Below, piece by piece: positions 26,756 through 40,546 of a stretch of DNA of 64,000 bases (its first letter is position 1; the number at the start of each line of letters is the position of its first letter). The stretch is from Manihot esculenta (lineage: Eukaryota > Streptophyta > Magnoliopsida > Malpighiales > Euphorbiaceae), in contig NC_035170.2 in NCBI RefSeq assembly GCF_001659605.2, positions 31,786,020 through 31,850,019 of the forward strand. Reading direction: 5' to 3'. The notes beneath the pieces are model-generated. The model was not told the origin of the DNA, ran no database searches, and saw nothing but the letters and a program-made list of their open reading frames with translations. The position numbers were made by a program, and so were the translations under genes.

Positions 26756-29207
26756 ATGGCTACACTTCATTCCTTTACTTCTTTCCACTACCAATACAAG
26801 AACTTTGATGGGTTTCTTCATTTTAGATCCAAAAAGTCTCTTACCAGAAGATATGCTGTGAGGTCTGAAGGAAGTCATCACGATCAAGATTCTTGTAAAG
26901 AGGGGGATGAAAAGAAGAGGCTTAGGATTTTGATTGCTGGTGGGGGTATAGGGGGTTTGGTTTTAGCTTTGGCAGCAAAAAACAGAGGATTTGATGTGTG
27001 CGTGTTTGAGAAAGATTTGAGTGCAGTGAGAGGGGAAGGTAGACACAGGGGTCCGATTCAATTGTTGAGTAGTGCTTTGGCTGTTTTGCAAGCTATTGAT
27101 GAGAACGCTGCTAGGCAAATCATGGAAGCTGGTTGTGTTACCGGTGACAGGATCAATGGACTCGCTGATGGGCTTTCAGGTGACTGGTGTGTTGCGTGCT
27201 TCCCTTATGACTTGAAACATGATATTTTTTTTTTATGGAACTTGAAATTGGAGGTTAGTCTTTTCAATTGATTGTATCTTGTTCTTATTTCAGGTTTACT
27301 AAGTTTGATCTTTCAACTCCTGCTTTAAAAAAGGGGCTTCCTGTCACTAGAGTAATATGTAGAATGGCACTACAAGACATATTACTTGAAGCAGTAGGTT
27401 TAGACATAGTAATAAATAAATCTAAAGTTGTTGATTTCATGGAAGAATCTACCAAGGTAAGAGCATGTCCTAAAACCTAAAATTTCTGATATTAACATGC
27501 TGAGTTAGTGATCAGAGACACTTTTGCCGCACGGGTTATCAGGTTACTGTGTTTCTTGAGGATGGTAGGCAATATGATGGTGATGTTTTAGTTGGAGCAG
27601 ATGGAATATGGTCAAAAGTAGGATTTCTTCCCTTCAAAATCATTTTTCTTCTTTATATCTCTACTTTCTCTGATTATGTTCCTCAATTACCTAGGTACGA
27701 TCCAAGTTATTTGGGAAAGAAGACGCGAAATATTCAGATTATACATGCTATAGTGGGCTGACAAGCTTTGTTCCACCATATATTGACAGTGTTGGGTATG
27801 TGAATCTCTCATTTTGCCTTAGCTTCTGGCTAATGGCCATCAATAGATAAAGTTAGACAGTGTTTATGAATATTGGAATTTTTTTTGGTTGATGTGTGGG
27901 ATGAAGGTATCGGGTGTTCTTAGGATTGAACCAGTACTTTGTTGCTTCAGATGTTGGACATGGGAGGATGCAATGGTATGCTTTCTACAAGCAGCCCCTT
28001 AGTAGTCCTGATCCTCCAGCAGGTAACTATGTTTTCTGCATGTCCTATGATTTCAACTGGAATTTTAATGTCCTCAAATGCTTCAGGCAAGAAGAAGCGG
28101 CTGCAAGAATTGTTTCATGACTGGTGTGGTGAAGTAACTGAACTAATATCAGAAACACCGGAAGATGTGATTTTGCGGAGAGATATCTTTGATAGAGACA
28201 TGATCCACACCTGGGGGATAGGACGTGTGACTCTGCTAGGCGATGCTGCTCACCCAATGCAGCCAAATCTCGGACAAGGTGGTTGCATGGCAATCGAGGT
28301 ATATATGATCATTCATGAGTTAACTTCTTTCCTTGAGAAGTCCATATCATAAGTAAGCACATGCAATTTTGCAAGCATGTGCACAAATGCCAGTTCTTGA
28401 GAGTTCTGGGAAGATAAATGAGCCTTTTCATGAACTCAAGCACTTATTCATTTTTTGGTAATTTCACGTGCTGTAACCAATATTTCCACTTCGGATATTT
28501 AATGGCCAAACAGTGTCATAAATTGCGCTCTTTATGAGTTCTGAAAGGCCAACAATTATTCTGGAAACTACATTATATGTGCAGGATTGTTACCAACTTG
28601 CACTTGAGCTTGAAAAGTTTGTCAACAGTAGGTTAGACTTTCAACGGTCCGGGGGGATCTCCTCTGCACTTAGAAGGTAAACTGTAGCACCTAAAACACA
28701 AGTTCCCTGCTCTTAGATGATAAATTGTAGAGCATAAATATGTGAAATACATTCTGGTATGGTTTTATTATGAACAGATACGAGAAGAAAAGAATGTTTC
28801 GTGTTAGTACAGTGCATGCAGCCAGCAGAATGGCATCAAAAGTGCTTACTGCTTATCAACCTTACATAGAGTTTGGATTTGGATCTTCTCCACTATCTGT
28901 AATTTTTTTCCTCCCTCGTTTCCTTTATTTGATTTTATCAGTGCATGCATATCCTCAGGCTTCATTGGATAGATGTAAATTTCAAATGATAAGGTATTTG
29001 AATTTGATATCAAGTTAAAAATTTATAATTTTTCACATTAGAAACATACAAAGAAATGGCATCATTCATTTTCGATTGCAGAGTATATCAACCATAAGGA
29101 TAACAAAACCATCGGTTCACGTGGTGCGAATGTTTCTGCAAATTTTCTTGCCACAGTTCATGACTTGGATGATTGCTGGTAATGGGGAAGATGGCAGTTG
29201 TATATAA
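26756..29207 (+). CDS. Zeaxanthin epoxidase-like FAD monooxygenase lacking the FHA domain
   Basis: Nine exons (26756-27186, 27294-27456, 27543-27617, 27695-27795, 27907-28022, 28087-28298, 28585-28676, 28778-28898, 29082-29207) join in phase to 478 aa. The first 35 residues are Ser/Arg/Lys-rich, as for a plastid transit peptide. FAD-binding GGGIGG is at 62-67, then FEKDLSAVRGEG, the VGADGIWSKVR motif, and LLGDAAHPMQPNLGQGG. All are landmarks of zeaxanthin epoxidase, which epoxidises zeaxanthin to violaxanthin in plastids. The usual enzyme is about 660 aa and ends with an FHA domain; here the frame stops soon after the FLPQFMTWMIAGN segment. A further exon near 29345 is possible through a GT at 29196, but would add only about 20 residues and no FHA. 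It may be a diverged paralogue with another substrate. Confidence 0.88.
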
Positions 29208-29992
29208 AAGGAAAGGATCTTACTAATATCCTTCCATTATGTTATAACAACTTTCTACTTGTTTTTAGCTTTAATCCTTTTCTTTTTTTCAAGGTACAGA
29301 AAATCAAATATTTTCATGTTGCTCTTCTTGCAGGTTAAGGCGAGAGGGAAAGAGAAGCATTTGACAAGATATTACGACCTCCAGAGTTTCACCTATGATT
29401 ATGTAAATTAGTTAAATCTGGATATTGCCACATGTTTTGATAGAATCTGATTGTAGTTAGGTTTATTAATTTGAAGAGAATGATTGGTCACTTCCCAAAG
29501 TTCCAAATAAATTCCAGTTAACAGGAGAAGCTACACTGCTGCTGCTGCTGCTGCCTGATGAAAACTGTAAATTTTCTTAACAGTCAAATGAGATCTCAAC
29601 CCTCAACTTTTTGCCTACTCCCAGGGTTCAAATTTGCTGATACTGCCACATAATTTAAGCTTTTCAGAAACCGTTGTCACATTCCACGCATAAAGAAGGG
29701 GGAGAAAAGAAAGAAATGATGGATAGAGCTAACCACACTTTTCATTTGATCTGAGACGTGTAAAATAAAGAATTAAGTGTTAATGACACAATGGTACATG
29801 GGTGAAAGAACCACAGACTACATGCTGATCCAGTTATATGAAGGCCTACACTAAAAAAATATACAGAATTCACTACGATGAATGAGCTTTTAGTGGTACC
29901 AAAGTCATTTTCTTGAACTGATATTTTGAGTTTGAGCCCTTGTCGAAGCTAAGGAACAAAAAGAAATAGCTATATTACATATAAGCCAATAT

Positions 29993-32900
29993 CTACCTCC
30001 TGGACCGCTTTGTTGGCCGCTTGACTGCCTCCTTCCCACCACCTTCCCTCCCGCGCTTTCCTGAAACCCTGCTTGTCTCCACCCCCTTCTTTGATGGCCT
30101 ACCAACATTTCTTTTTGATGGACTACTCTCCTCCACTTGTTTCTCATCGTTGTTTCTCCTCAAGATTCTTTCTTTCCCTTTTTCTACCTTCATAGCACCA
30201 TCAGTTTTGTGATCTCCACCACCATTGACAGCTCCCCTTGTATTCTTTGATGTTTCAACTGGAGAATTTTTCTTTATCCTCTTCAAGAAATCCACAGCAC
30301 TTCGTTTCTTATCCAATGCCAATGCTTCAGTCTTCTTCTTATCAGTTTTAGGAGCTTCAGACTTTTCAGCATCAGCTTTAATGGTAGGACTTGCATTTTG
30401 CTTCTTGCTTGGAGTACCTTTGTTGAGATTCTTGTTGCTTCTTCTGGAGCTTCTTGTGCCAGTTGCAGGCTTCTCCTTTGATTCTATCTTCAGAGTACTC
30501 TGTTCAACTATGGGTGGCTTTGGATCACTAGGCAGTTCATTGTCATTGCTATGTTGTTGTTGCTGCTGCTGCTGCTGCAGTTCAATCTTTTGTCCAAAGC
30601 TAGAAGGGGAAGGCTTCATCGACAATGAACTCCGTTTGCGACAGACTACAATGGGAGCTGAACCCTTGAGCAGTGAGTTTGATCTTTCAAGCTCACTTTT
30701 AGGCTGAGGTACAATATTTTGTGATGCTACTGTAAACTCAGATTTCTGGGTCTCTTTTTTCATTTCATTTGAGACAAGCAACCGAAGGTCATACGCTGCA
30801 AATGATTCAGTTGAGGATTTGGGAAAGAAAACAATAGCATTGTTGAAGAGAAGCAAGAGATCTCGATAAAATGCAAGGTTAGAAGAAGAATAGGATCCTT
30901 GTTCCAGCTTTGTTTGTATTGTTTCCAAATCGAGATGCTGCCTGACTATGTTTTTATACGCATCCGTTTCCTGAAATAACAAAAGCAGTATATAAATATT
31001 CTTCCTCAACAAGTATGCACAAAAATATGCATATCCATCACCCAAAAGGATTAATTGCTGGAACCAACTTTTACAAGATCGTCAAGACATGAGAAAAGGG
31101 TGCTTCTTATTTAAGTGTTGTGTCAGTTCTGACAAAAAAGATATATATATATATGTATGTAGACACACACACAAACACGGGAAGAAAGATGAAGTATTAA
31201 ATGGAGAAGGGGAAGACTAAACTACTCTAAAACGTCAAACTCACTAGCCTTTTCTTTCCTACCAAATTCCTAGAGTTGGTAAACTCATGTACTAGCAAGT
31301 AGCATCATGGGTTTGGTACGGCTAAAACACTCTAAAACCAAATTTAACTTGAATTTAATAGAAATCTAAAACAAACCAAATCAAACAAGAGGATATCATC
31401 AAAACAAACTGAACCAAGCTGAACTTTTCCTTTTCCTTTTTATTTTTGTTTCCTATAAATAGAAAGGAGGCATATAAATAATCCTAATCTCTAAAACATC
31501 TGGCGCTACGAAATATTCAAATTTAGTTGATTTTCCTTAACATCATTTTCTTCATAATTTTCAAACTGACTGAATTAAATTACTACATAAACCAAGTTAC
31601 ATTTTTAAAGTGAGGCAATTCAATTTGAAATTTCGATTCAAACAGAATTGTTTCCATTGAAGTAACTGGATAAAACTAATACAAACAGGATGGCATGTTT
31701 GCTACATGTTTGTTGTTAGGCATAAATAATTCCCACGATGACCATATGGTTTTAAGCATGAGCAAAAAGCCAAAAAAAAAAAATAATAAGAGAAGCGTTT
31801 ACCAAACTTTGGCAATTAACAGCACTATAAGAAGAGTAAAAAAAGAAAGCAAACCTTTTAATTTCACATTATTGCCTAATTTGATACAGAGAAGAGAGAC
31901 TAGTATTTGGAAATTTTTAGACAAATTCCCAATATGAAGGAGGAAGTAAATATTGGAAATCCTTTTTTTATAGTAGATCCATTTCATATCTAAAAACATG
32001 TGCGATTCCACCTCACTCATCTCTGTTGCCATGAATTATGGGAGACAAAAGGAGAGTTTTGGCTTCCAGATGTATTCACAAAAACATAAATAAACTTAAA
32101 AGTAAATTAATAAAACGACAACGTGTGGTCCCTAAACTATTTTTGGACTCTAACCAAATAATTAATCCCACTACACCTTATTGTTGACCAATAAAAGCAA
32201 AAACCCAACGTATCCTCCTACAACCCGTCTTCTCACTTGGCTTCCAAAGATTGCTGTATTTTTTTTTCATAATAAAAAATGAAAATATATAAACATGAGA
32301 GATAATTAATCCATGTCGATCTATTGGGTATATTATTTTATTTTAAATATAAAAAGAATATTGCATTTCGAACCTACATTAATATTCATATTTCAATGTA
32401 TTTGCGATAATCATATGATTAATCATTCCATGATTTGCATCCTTAAATTTATATAAAATAAAATAAAAGCGATAAGGAATTATTAATATTCCAAGTCAGA
32501 AAAGAAAAAAAAGACGACCTGAATTTCGAGCCGGCTCTCAAACAATGAACCGTGTCGATGGGCCCGAATCATTTGGATCAACCCAACCAACGGCTCAGAT
32601 TTCTCAGTCGTCCCTTTGATCCCATCGCCTCCAATCTCTTCCCCTCTCTTCCTTTCTTTCCTTTTCCTTTTTCTCCCCAAACTCGCCGAGCTCTGTACCT
32701 CGCTGCTCAGCTGAGTCACCGAGTCACCCAATTCGTGAGATTCCTCACCCACTGGTTTCGAATTAGAAACGCTCAAAACCGGCGCCGCCTCACCCGGACC
32801 TTCCCGAACCGGCTCATCTTCTAACTTAACCCCATCCTTCTCGGCTGTCTTCTCTTCTGAACCGGTGGAGTTAGACTCGTTCACCGACCTATTTTCCCGG

Positions 32901-33534
32901 TCAGATTCTTCGCCGCCGGAAACCGAATCCTTCTTCTCCGGTTCGTCTTTTTTGTCGTTCTGTGAAGCCTCTTGTTCCAGATCTGGTATTCCTCCATCGT
33001 TTTGATTACTTTGCAAGCTTTTATCTCGCTCCTCCTCCAATCTTTTGACCTTTAGCTGCAGAGAACTGTGAAGGAGATTTTCAGATCTAAATCATGAAGA
33101 AAAAAATTTTCAAAAAAACTTGTAAAAAAAAGGCCTAGACTTTACAGGATTGAGACATCGTATCGCTGAACCTCTTGTTTGAGCTCAGCAACACGAAGCT
33201 TCCTCAGCTCTTCAAGCCATGGAATATTAACGACTTTATCAGCAGTGTTATTATTATTGTTGTTAATATTATCTTGTTCGTTACATGTGGTGGTGGTGGT
33301 GAAGCGACGGTGAAGGTCGTGGTATTTCTGCTGACAGTTCTCAGCGGTGGTGAGAAGGTGGGGGAGGGAGCTTTTGGTTTGGACTTCCATGGCAACAGAA
33401 TCCCAGTTCTTGAAACCGTGGCGTTTGACGGCGCATGCTAAGAGAAGCTCGTCCCAGGTACCCCATGTCGGGTTGGGGTTGTGGGTGTGGGTTAGGTGGT
33501 GGCTGTGGCTCTGGTTTTGGCTGTGCTTCTCCAT
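29993..33534 (-). CDS. Myb/SANT-bromodomain nuclear protein
   Basis: Three exons (33146-33534, 32519-33065, 29993-30970) give 637 aa. N-terminal His/Asn-rich tract, then a SANT/Myb-like domain (TWGTWDELLLACAVKRHG..NWDSVA), a short coiled coil (LKVKRLEEERDK), a long acidic Ser/Glu region, then a bromodomain (about 280-395) whose first helix is split by intron 2. The C-terminus has a Gln run and a very basic, probably nuclear-localising tail. At the place where canonical bromodomains have the acetyl-lysine Asn, the sequence reads FNNAIVFFP with Phe instead. The family matches Arabidopsis DNA-binding bromodomain proteins such as At2g44430 and At3g60110. A chromatin role is inferred. The acceptor at 33066 was chosen because the nearer AG would break the frame. 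Confidence 0.88.
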
Positions 33535-36181
33535 ATGATTGGGGAAAATGGTGTATTAACTATATTGTATTCCGTCTCCTCCCTCCATTTGTTTTCAAAA
33601 AACATAAAAGCTAGGGTTTTTTTTTTTAAGCTATTTTTTATTTTATTTTATTTTATTTTTTGAAAAATGGGTGATTTGCGTTAAATATTTATTGGTTACG
33701 ATTTATGTTGTAATACAGAGCAGAAGAAGATGAAGAGAAGATAGATTTAAGAGCATGAAGCATGGGAATTTGGAAGAATTCTCAACTTCTTGTTTTATGA
33801 GTTTTCGCGAGGGTCTTATATTGGGTTCAGTTTACCAAAATGCCCTTGCATTTTTATTGGATTGGGCTTGGGTTAGACCCGCCAGGCGCCGGGTCACGGC
33901 AAAACTATATTAATTTAATAGAAATCTAGACAATAGTTAATTGAATCGCATCTAAATTTATTGATTTCATGTTGGATCAAAATTTTTTTATTGTTAAAAT
34001 TAAAATAAAAAATTGAGTTGTTCAAAACATTAAATTTAATTAAATCAAAATTAATTAAATTAAATAAAAATAAAAACAAAATAATTAATAAAGAATTAAA
34101 TTTTATTAGATATTAAAAAATATTTTGAAAATAAGATAAAATTAAATAGAATTATAATATTTAATTTATATGTTATTATAATTTTTAAAAAATAGAGAAT
34201 AATTTTAAAAATAAATAAAAATAATAAAACAAAAGAAAAGGAATATAATATAACATTTAATTCTAATGAAAATTTTATTTTATCAATAAATAAAATTCTA
34301 AAATCTAAAATTATTTGTAAATCAAATTGTGAATCTGGAAAGTTACATGGTAAATTAATCAATTTTTAAGAATTAACAATCCAATTTTCTGACATGAAAT
34401 CCTTTTTAATTCCCACTTCCATATCAGCAAATAAAAGAAGATTACGTGGAAGACGATTAAGAAAAAGAAAAAGGAAAGAAGCTGACGTTAATCGATACGA
34501 TATGGGATTTCCTCGAGTTAAGTGTTATGACTAAATGGGAATGGATTTAATAAAATTTAATTTAACGGTTAAACTTTTTTATTATTTATTTTATTTTAAT
34601 TTCACTTTGATTTAAGACAAATTTTGGCCATCACCAGGCGAGTGATGGTGGGCCCCTGGCTAATGGATTTCTTACAACACAGGAAAGCAAGGTTGGAGCT
34701 GTTAAGACTAAACGACACAGTTTTTGGTTTTAAGTATATACATAGTACTACTGAATCCAGTATGATTTCAATATTACTGCGAAAACTAAATCCAACAACA
34801 TAAATTAGACAGAATTAAATCCCTAATTATAAAGTTCATAGCTAATCAAATCACCTAAATTCGGAAAGGGATTGACAAAATAATTGAAATTTCAGTAACC
34901 CATTGATTTAAAAGAAGTGTCAATAACCAGCAGATAATTAAAAATTTCAACTTTCAATCAACCCATACGCAAGCAAAACCAGCTCATCATCAACTTTATT
35001 CTATAACTCATCACTTACCATTAATAATGACTAATTAAATAATTGAAATCATCCCTTACCTTAAAATTTAAAAATAAATAAATAAATAAATGCATGAGGT
35101 ATAGCAATGAAGTATATATTTCAAATATTAAGAATTTTCCTCTCTTATCTCTTTACCGCCAAACACGTCTCAGCCACATCATCAGTCTTCACTGGGTTCC
35201 ACTTCTTGCCATTTCCCGCCGTGCAATCTTGTTCAAAAACCACTTAAGGCATCTCATTAGTCTTGAAACTTCACAGTACACCGAAATCTTACTACCACTA
35301 CTGCCTTCCTGCATTCAACTCCAACCCTTAAAACATCGCCACCACCTTAGAACTGGTCAAGTAACTTTCTTCATCCTCTCATCTGGGAGAAATTTTACAA
35401 TGCAACCCTTGCATATACAAGGGTTGTATTATAGTCATTGATCATGGTGGATCCCATGTAATTCCACCATGATCAATAGTTAACATCTAATCATAGTACA
35501 CCTGAGTAGTGAAAGAAGAGCCAAATCAAGTTGTCATGATGAATTGAGATCTTTAAGGAAGGAACCATTTTAAAGATGATATTCAAGGTTAAATTGAGGT
35601 ATTTCTTTTCTCCAGTTATGAATCAGGATAGGAGAGGGAGGCCTACAATTGAAAAGGAAGTTTTTTGCTTTGAAGAGTGACCTCTGTCATTACAGAACTT
35701 GATGGAAATGGTAGGAAAAAACATGAGAAATTACACTTGCTAGGATGGAAACCCTACACCAGAGAGTTGGGTGGCTAAACTTGAACTACACGGATAGTTG
35801 GTTTTCATTGGTACTGAGCTTTTCACTGTTAAATTTGCCAGCTACCACATTTGGTTGAAGTTAAGGAAAAGCTCTATTATTGATTTGTGGGAGAAACTTG
35901 CCGACGTGGGATCCTTCACATCCAGCTTCCCTTTCAAATGAAGGACAAACATGTTTACATAAACACAAGTACAAGAAATTCTTACATGCACCATGCCCAT
36001 CACATGGGATATAAAAAAATCTACCAATTACACACTAGTTTTGCAGGCAATAATCACAAGCACTGCAAACTGAGTTGCCATGGCCTAATAAAAGCATGTC
36101 TTCAAATAATTGAGGATTTCACATTTACCTGATCATAAAGCACTCAGTGGAGAGTAGAAGCATGTACTTCTTCCATCAGAT
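33535..36181. other. Intergenic region, bromodomain promoter to NTAN1 3' end
   Basis: No gene is supported. 33535-33900 should hold the bromodomain gene promoter. 33900-35090 is AT-rich. 35100-36160 is less AT-rich and contains short chance frames and a pair of perfect hairpins at 35403-35477. Confidence 0.5.
35403..35477. repeat. Two adjacent perfect inverted repeats (hairpins)
   Basis: The first stem is CAACCCTTG (35403-35411) with CAAGGGTTG (35419-35427). The second is ATTGATCATGGTGGA (35437-35451) with its perfect reverse complement at 35463-35477 around an 11-base loop. They are separated by 9 bases. They could be the end of a small foldback transposon; no partner end was located. Confidence 0.7.
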
Positions 36182-39100
36182 TTAGGCCATTTGCAATGAA
36201 GTTTTAGCTTCAGGTTCTTGAGAAGAATCCCCTGTTGTTAGCAAGCACCTCTTCCAGCCTCCATCAGCAGTCCTCTTAAAGATGCGTGGCTGCCTCAGAG
36301 GAAAAGTATATTGCCAATCTGGATGTTTGATAATGTATTCCCACAGCCTGAACAAAAGGGTAATTATTAACATCTCTGCATTATCATTTTTAGTGAATTA
36401 GTACAGTCCTAAAAACCAGGCTGACAATTATTATCTGTTAGAGCTCAAATCACTAATTCCCTTTCTGATTAAAAACAAGACAAGCACAACACAACATCGA
36501 AATTGATTGAATCAACAAAGCAAGCTTGAAAAACCACATTCTTGGCTCAAAATGCAGAAACCACATTCCCATTTCTAAGCCCACAAATCCTCAAATCCAG
36601 TGACTATGAAATGAATGGAACCTAAAGAATTGCTTAATGCTTATGTCCCACAGCCAAAACCAGACAGCGAAATGGCCTTCTTTTGAACAGTATTCACCTT
36701 CTTTCATTATCCACAAAATCTGGACCTTCTGCAGCTGGTGAAGTAGAACATGTAAGAAGGATATCCGCATCAGAAAGTTGTTGCAGTTGCAAAGCAATGT
36801 ATAATTGATATGAGGTCCTGCATCAGTAACACAATAACAAAGACAAACATTTTTATAATGAAGAGAGGTTTGGTAGTTACTTTAGACAAAGGTAAGAGGA
36901 TATAATTCGTGGAATGTATACTACAATAGTGACAGGTATGTATAGAGCTAATATATAATTCACTATCAAGGTGACAGTTTTTGAGAAATTTTCAGAGTAA
37001 TCCATGCATTTATGCAAATTAAAGTAAGCATACCAACAACATGGAGCAATCACAAATCGATCAGCTCGAGTATCATATGTCTCCAGCAACTTGCCATTCC
37101 AAGTGGGGTCTTCATTGGATGCACTTACTCGAAGTCGTCTGACAATTTCATCTGGACACCTTGTACTTCTCTCAAAACTGGCTGGATTCAGAGATCCAGT
37201 GGACGTTTCAACCTGACAACGCGGAAAAGGAAATCAGAATCTACATCATTGGAATCTTTGTGGAACTTTTAACTCAATGGAATGCTACTCAACATCTTGT
37301 TTTAAAATCGCATTAGCAAGCAAAACTGAGTACTTAGTGGTCCATAAAGGACAATTTCCACCTATGGAAACAAAGGGTAAGTCAGAGCTCTTTGGGAAGT
37401 TCAATGGCAACGAAAATTAACACTTCGATGCTAACAAATGGTTGAATTATTTTTGACAAATTTAATACAGTTTACATTTTAACGACTTTTCATAATTGTA
37501 TTTCTGATTTCATAGAATTTTACTCTTAGCCACTATTTTTGTCAGTTTGGTATTGTCTGCCTAGACTTCTACAGGTTTAGATAATACATTTGTCTTTATA
37601 TGACTTGGCCTTTTCATTTCCATGCTCTAGTCATGAACTTACAATTTCTTCACCAGGACTGCTATATAAAATAAGGCTAGATGTGTAGACAGAACAGGTA
37701 GATCTAATCTAAGAAATGTTAGTAAAAAAGAAATTTCTAAGGCTCCTCAGTTCACTTCACAGTTCACATAGCTACTCTGCTCCATGAATGATATACCTTC
37801 AGGACACGCAAGTGAACTTTCCTAAAGTTTAATCAAATGTAAACGATTCTATCATATTTATTCATTTCAATGCAAACAATAGAAATAAGGAAAAAATACT
37901 TAAAACTAACCAAGAAACCATTGAAGATTGGGTATGCATTCCCTTGAGAATCTCTCTTGGTGTTATGGCTAAGGACAAAAAGAGTTCTAATGTGAAACTT
38001 TTCTCGTCTCTTCACCAGAGAATCAATTATTTTTGTGCATAGTGGAAAAGAATAACCATCTAATTTTTCATGGCTTTCAGACCAGGTGGTGCCATTAGCT
38101 CGCTGCAATACAAATAAAGTTAAAATTTGCTTTAGTCACTCCACTTATGAAGATGAAACTATGTATCTGGAATATCAAACACCAAAGTGGGGGTTATTTG
38201 ACCAGACTTTGAGGGTAACATCTTCAAAACCACCAATCATGTGAACCTGCATTTACAATTTTGCAAAAGGGCTCACTTTAATTAAGAGAAATCGCCAGCA
38301 ATGCAAACAATGTTATTGGAGGAAAATAAGCATAGAAGAATACATCCAAGTTGAGGTCAAAATTTTGATCAACCAGAAGTGACAACATCTGGTTAAGGCC
38401 AGTATCAACAATTTTTGGAGAATCCATATGGGCAACAGACACCCTGCAAGTAAATTAAGGAATGATGAATTTCCTATTTGCATATAGTTGCCCATCTGTA
38501 ATTAAACAAATTGCTTACATTCCATTTTTCTGGCTGCGAATAACAAGGCCCACACAAGTGGTTGCTTCATCGGTGCCAACAAACTATAAAACAAGAGTGA
38601 GAAATGGAAGTGAAAACATATTCTGTGTATCAAAGAATACCAATTAAACTTAATTACAAGAGACTAAAGAAAACAGAGAGGTCCAAAACTCAGGTGTTAA
38701 AAGGATTTGGTAATATGATATTTTGCTTTTGATTTTATAAAGGATCTTGCAACATGATATATAAAAGAACCAACGCTAGCTAATAACTAAAACTGAGCTC
38801 CTAAAAATTAGAATACAAAGATACTGTGATGAACTGCTTTCACACAAGCAAATTCACCGAGGGTTACCTTTTCCAAAGGCAACTACATATACTTCATCAA
38901 CAACCAAAAATTTCCATCAACAGCTACATATGCCTACCCCATCCCTGCCCTCCCAAAAAAAGAATAAAAGAGTTCAGCTCGGTCACTTTCCTGACTACAC
39001 ATTAACTAAGAGAAGTGTTCATTAAGCATGAAAATCACTTCCATAGGCCTGAGTGTTGTAATACCACATAATAGCATACAAACACTTAGAAAAGGGATTA

Positions 39101-39947
39101 ACTTCTATTAATGAAAACAAAATGAGACGATGGAAGATAAACAACAAATTAAGCTTAAGTGATACCCCAAGATAAAACATGAAAAATTGCAAAAGGAGAA
39201 CTAGATACATTACTGATCTAGACAAATCTCAAATGTCCCCACCTTCATAAGCATTTTCATAAAGAAATGAATAATACACCAAAAAAAAAAGAGAGCATAC
39301 ATCTACAAGTGCAGGGTCAACAGTTGCGTATTCTCTTTGGAAAATGTACACCCACCGACTCTGCATTGATCTTTGTGAACCTGACTCCTCAGAGACAGAG
39401 AACTTCATCTCCTGCTTTGCCTTCAATGCACGGGAGGCAGACACCAACAAAGGGTGTTCCATCAAAGCTGCCAATGTATCACTTTCCTGATCACAAAGAC
39501 AATTTCCAGGTCTATTGGTCACTGACTTGATTAAGGAGCAAAAGAAAACCAAAAAGGAAAGTGAGAGTTGCGGAAACAAGATGATTTGATTGTTGATCAG
39601 AGATTCTTAAAACAAAATTCTAGACATATAAAAAGCCCTGGAACGTAATGGGTATTAGAGGTTAATTTCCCACATGTTCTCGGCAACCAAAACAATTAGA
39701 TAACTGATTAACTTCTCGAGCTCAAAGAGATGTACTACGAATATCGAGACACATTTTCTAGGCAACAAAGCCGAGTGCTTTAGACCAAAATCTACGATGG
39801 GAGGATCAATATAGCAAGTTAAAAAGGAGATGGGTATGTGAAAAAAAACACTTAATTAATAACTGAAAACGAAGAATCTACGAAGTAGGAGTGAGTGAGT
39901 ACCTCAGAAGAAATGGTAGAAAATGGAACCCCATCAACATAGATCAT
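36182..39947 (-). CDS. NTAN1: Protein N-terminal asparagine amidohydrolase
   Basis: Nine exons (39903-39947, 39301-39486, 38519-38583, 38344-38443, 38208-38246, 37911-38102, 37034-37212, 36698-36817, 36182-36347) join in phase to 363 aa. The enzyme deamidates N-terminal Asn to Asp, feeding substrates to the Arg/N-degron pathway. The catalytic motif GTDEATTC places the nucleophilic Cys at C87. Other family blocks are VHMIGGFED, YPIFNGFLVETSTG, APCCW, and the STSPAAEGPDFVDN motif. The C-terminus is the KHPDW..TFP..QPRIFKR block. The start at 39947 gives a short first exon that begins MIYVDG, as in plant homologues. It is transcribed away from the LIN37-like gene, 599 bp separating the two start codons. 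Arabidopsis has the corresponding gene beside the bromodomain gene. Confidence 0.9.
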
Positions 39948-40546
39948 GATTCCGTGATACCCAGAAGGAGAGTGAGAGATCGCACCAAAATAGAAGCGAA
40001 AGATATCAGTCCCTTCCTCTCTTCTGGATGAGTCTGCCGGAAGCAGGGAACCTGATACTTCTCCTAGCTGATCTATGATGTGTTGACTGATATATCGAAT
40101 AATTTAATTAATGTGTTTAATTCGTAATAATAAAATCAAGGGCCCAAAAAACAAGTTTCATATGAAAAATGCTTTCTTTAATCTTACCCCATAAAATTAT
40201 ACCTGTAAATTTTTTATGGCTAAACTTATTTATAAAAAAAAAATCCATTTGATTTAAATTAACAATTTATATAACAAAAAATTTCACCAATCATTTATAT
40301 TTTAAATTTAATATTTTTATAGTAATATTTAAATTATCTAAAAAGTTAGAAACATAATTATACAAAAAAATATGAATAATATTTAATTATTATATAATAA
40401 AAAAGGCACACGCTTGACTCGTGCCGTGAGGAACAAGGGAAAATTCAAACTCTAGGATAAAAGACAAAAGTAGCAAATCACAGAGTTGGTTTCAATTTCA
40501 AACAAACTCTCAAAAACCCTCCAAATTCCCCGCCACCGCTAACCCC
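39948..40546. promoter_or_regulatory. Shared divergent promoter region, NTAN1 / LIN37-like gene
   Basis: About 600 bp separates two start codons on opposite strands, so both promoters and 5' leaders must fit here. The middle (about 40100-40420) is AT-rich, while the flanks near each ATG are richer in C or G. No specific sites are claimed. Confidence 0.55.

Noticed and set aside
30225..30707. 160-codon open frame on the + strand with long Leu and Cys runs
   Set aside because: It is the exact shadow of the bromodomain gene's third exon; the Cys run is the antisense of the poly-Gln tract.
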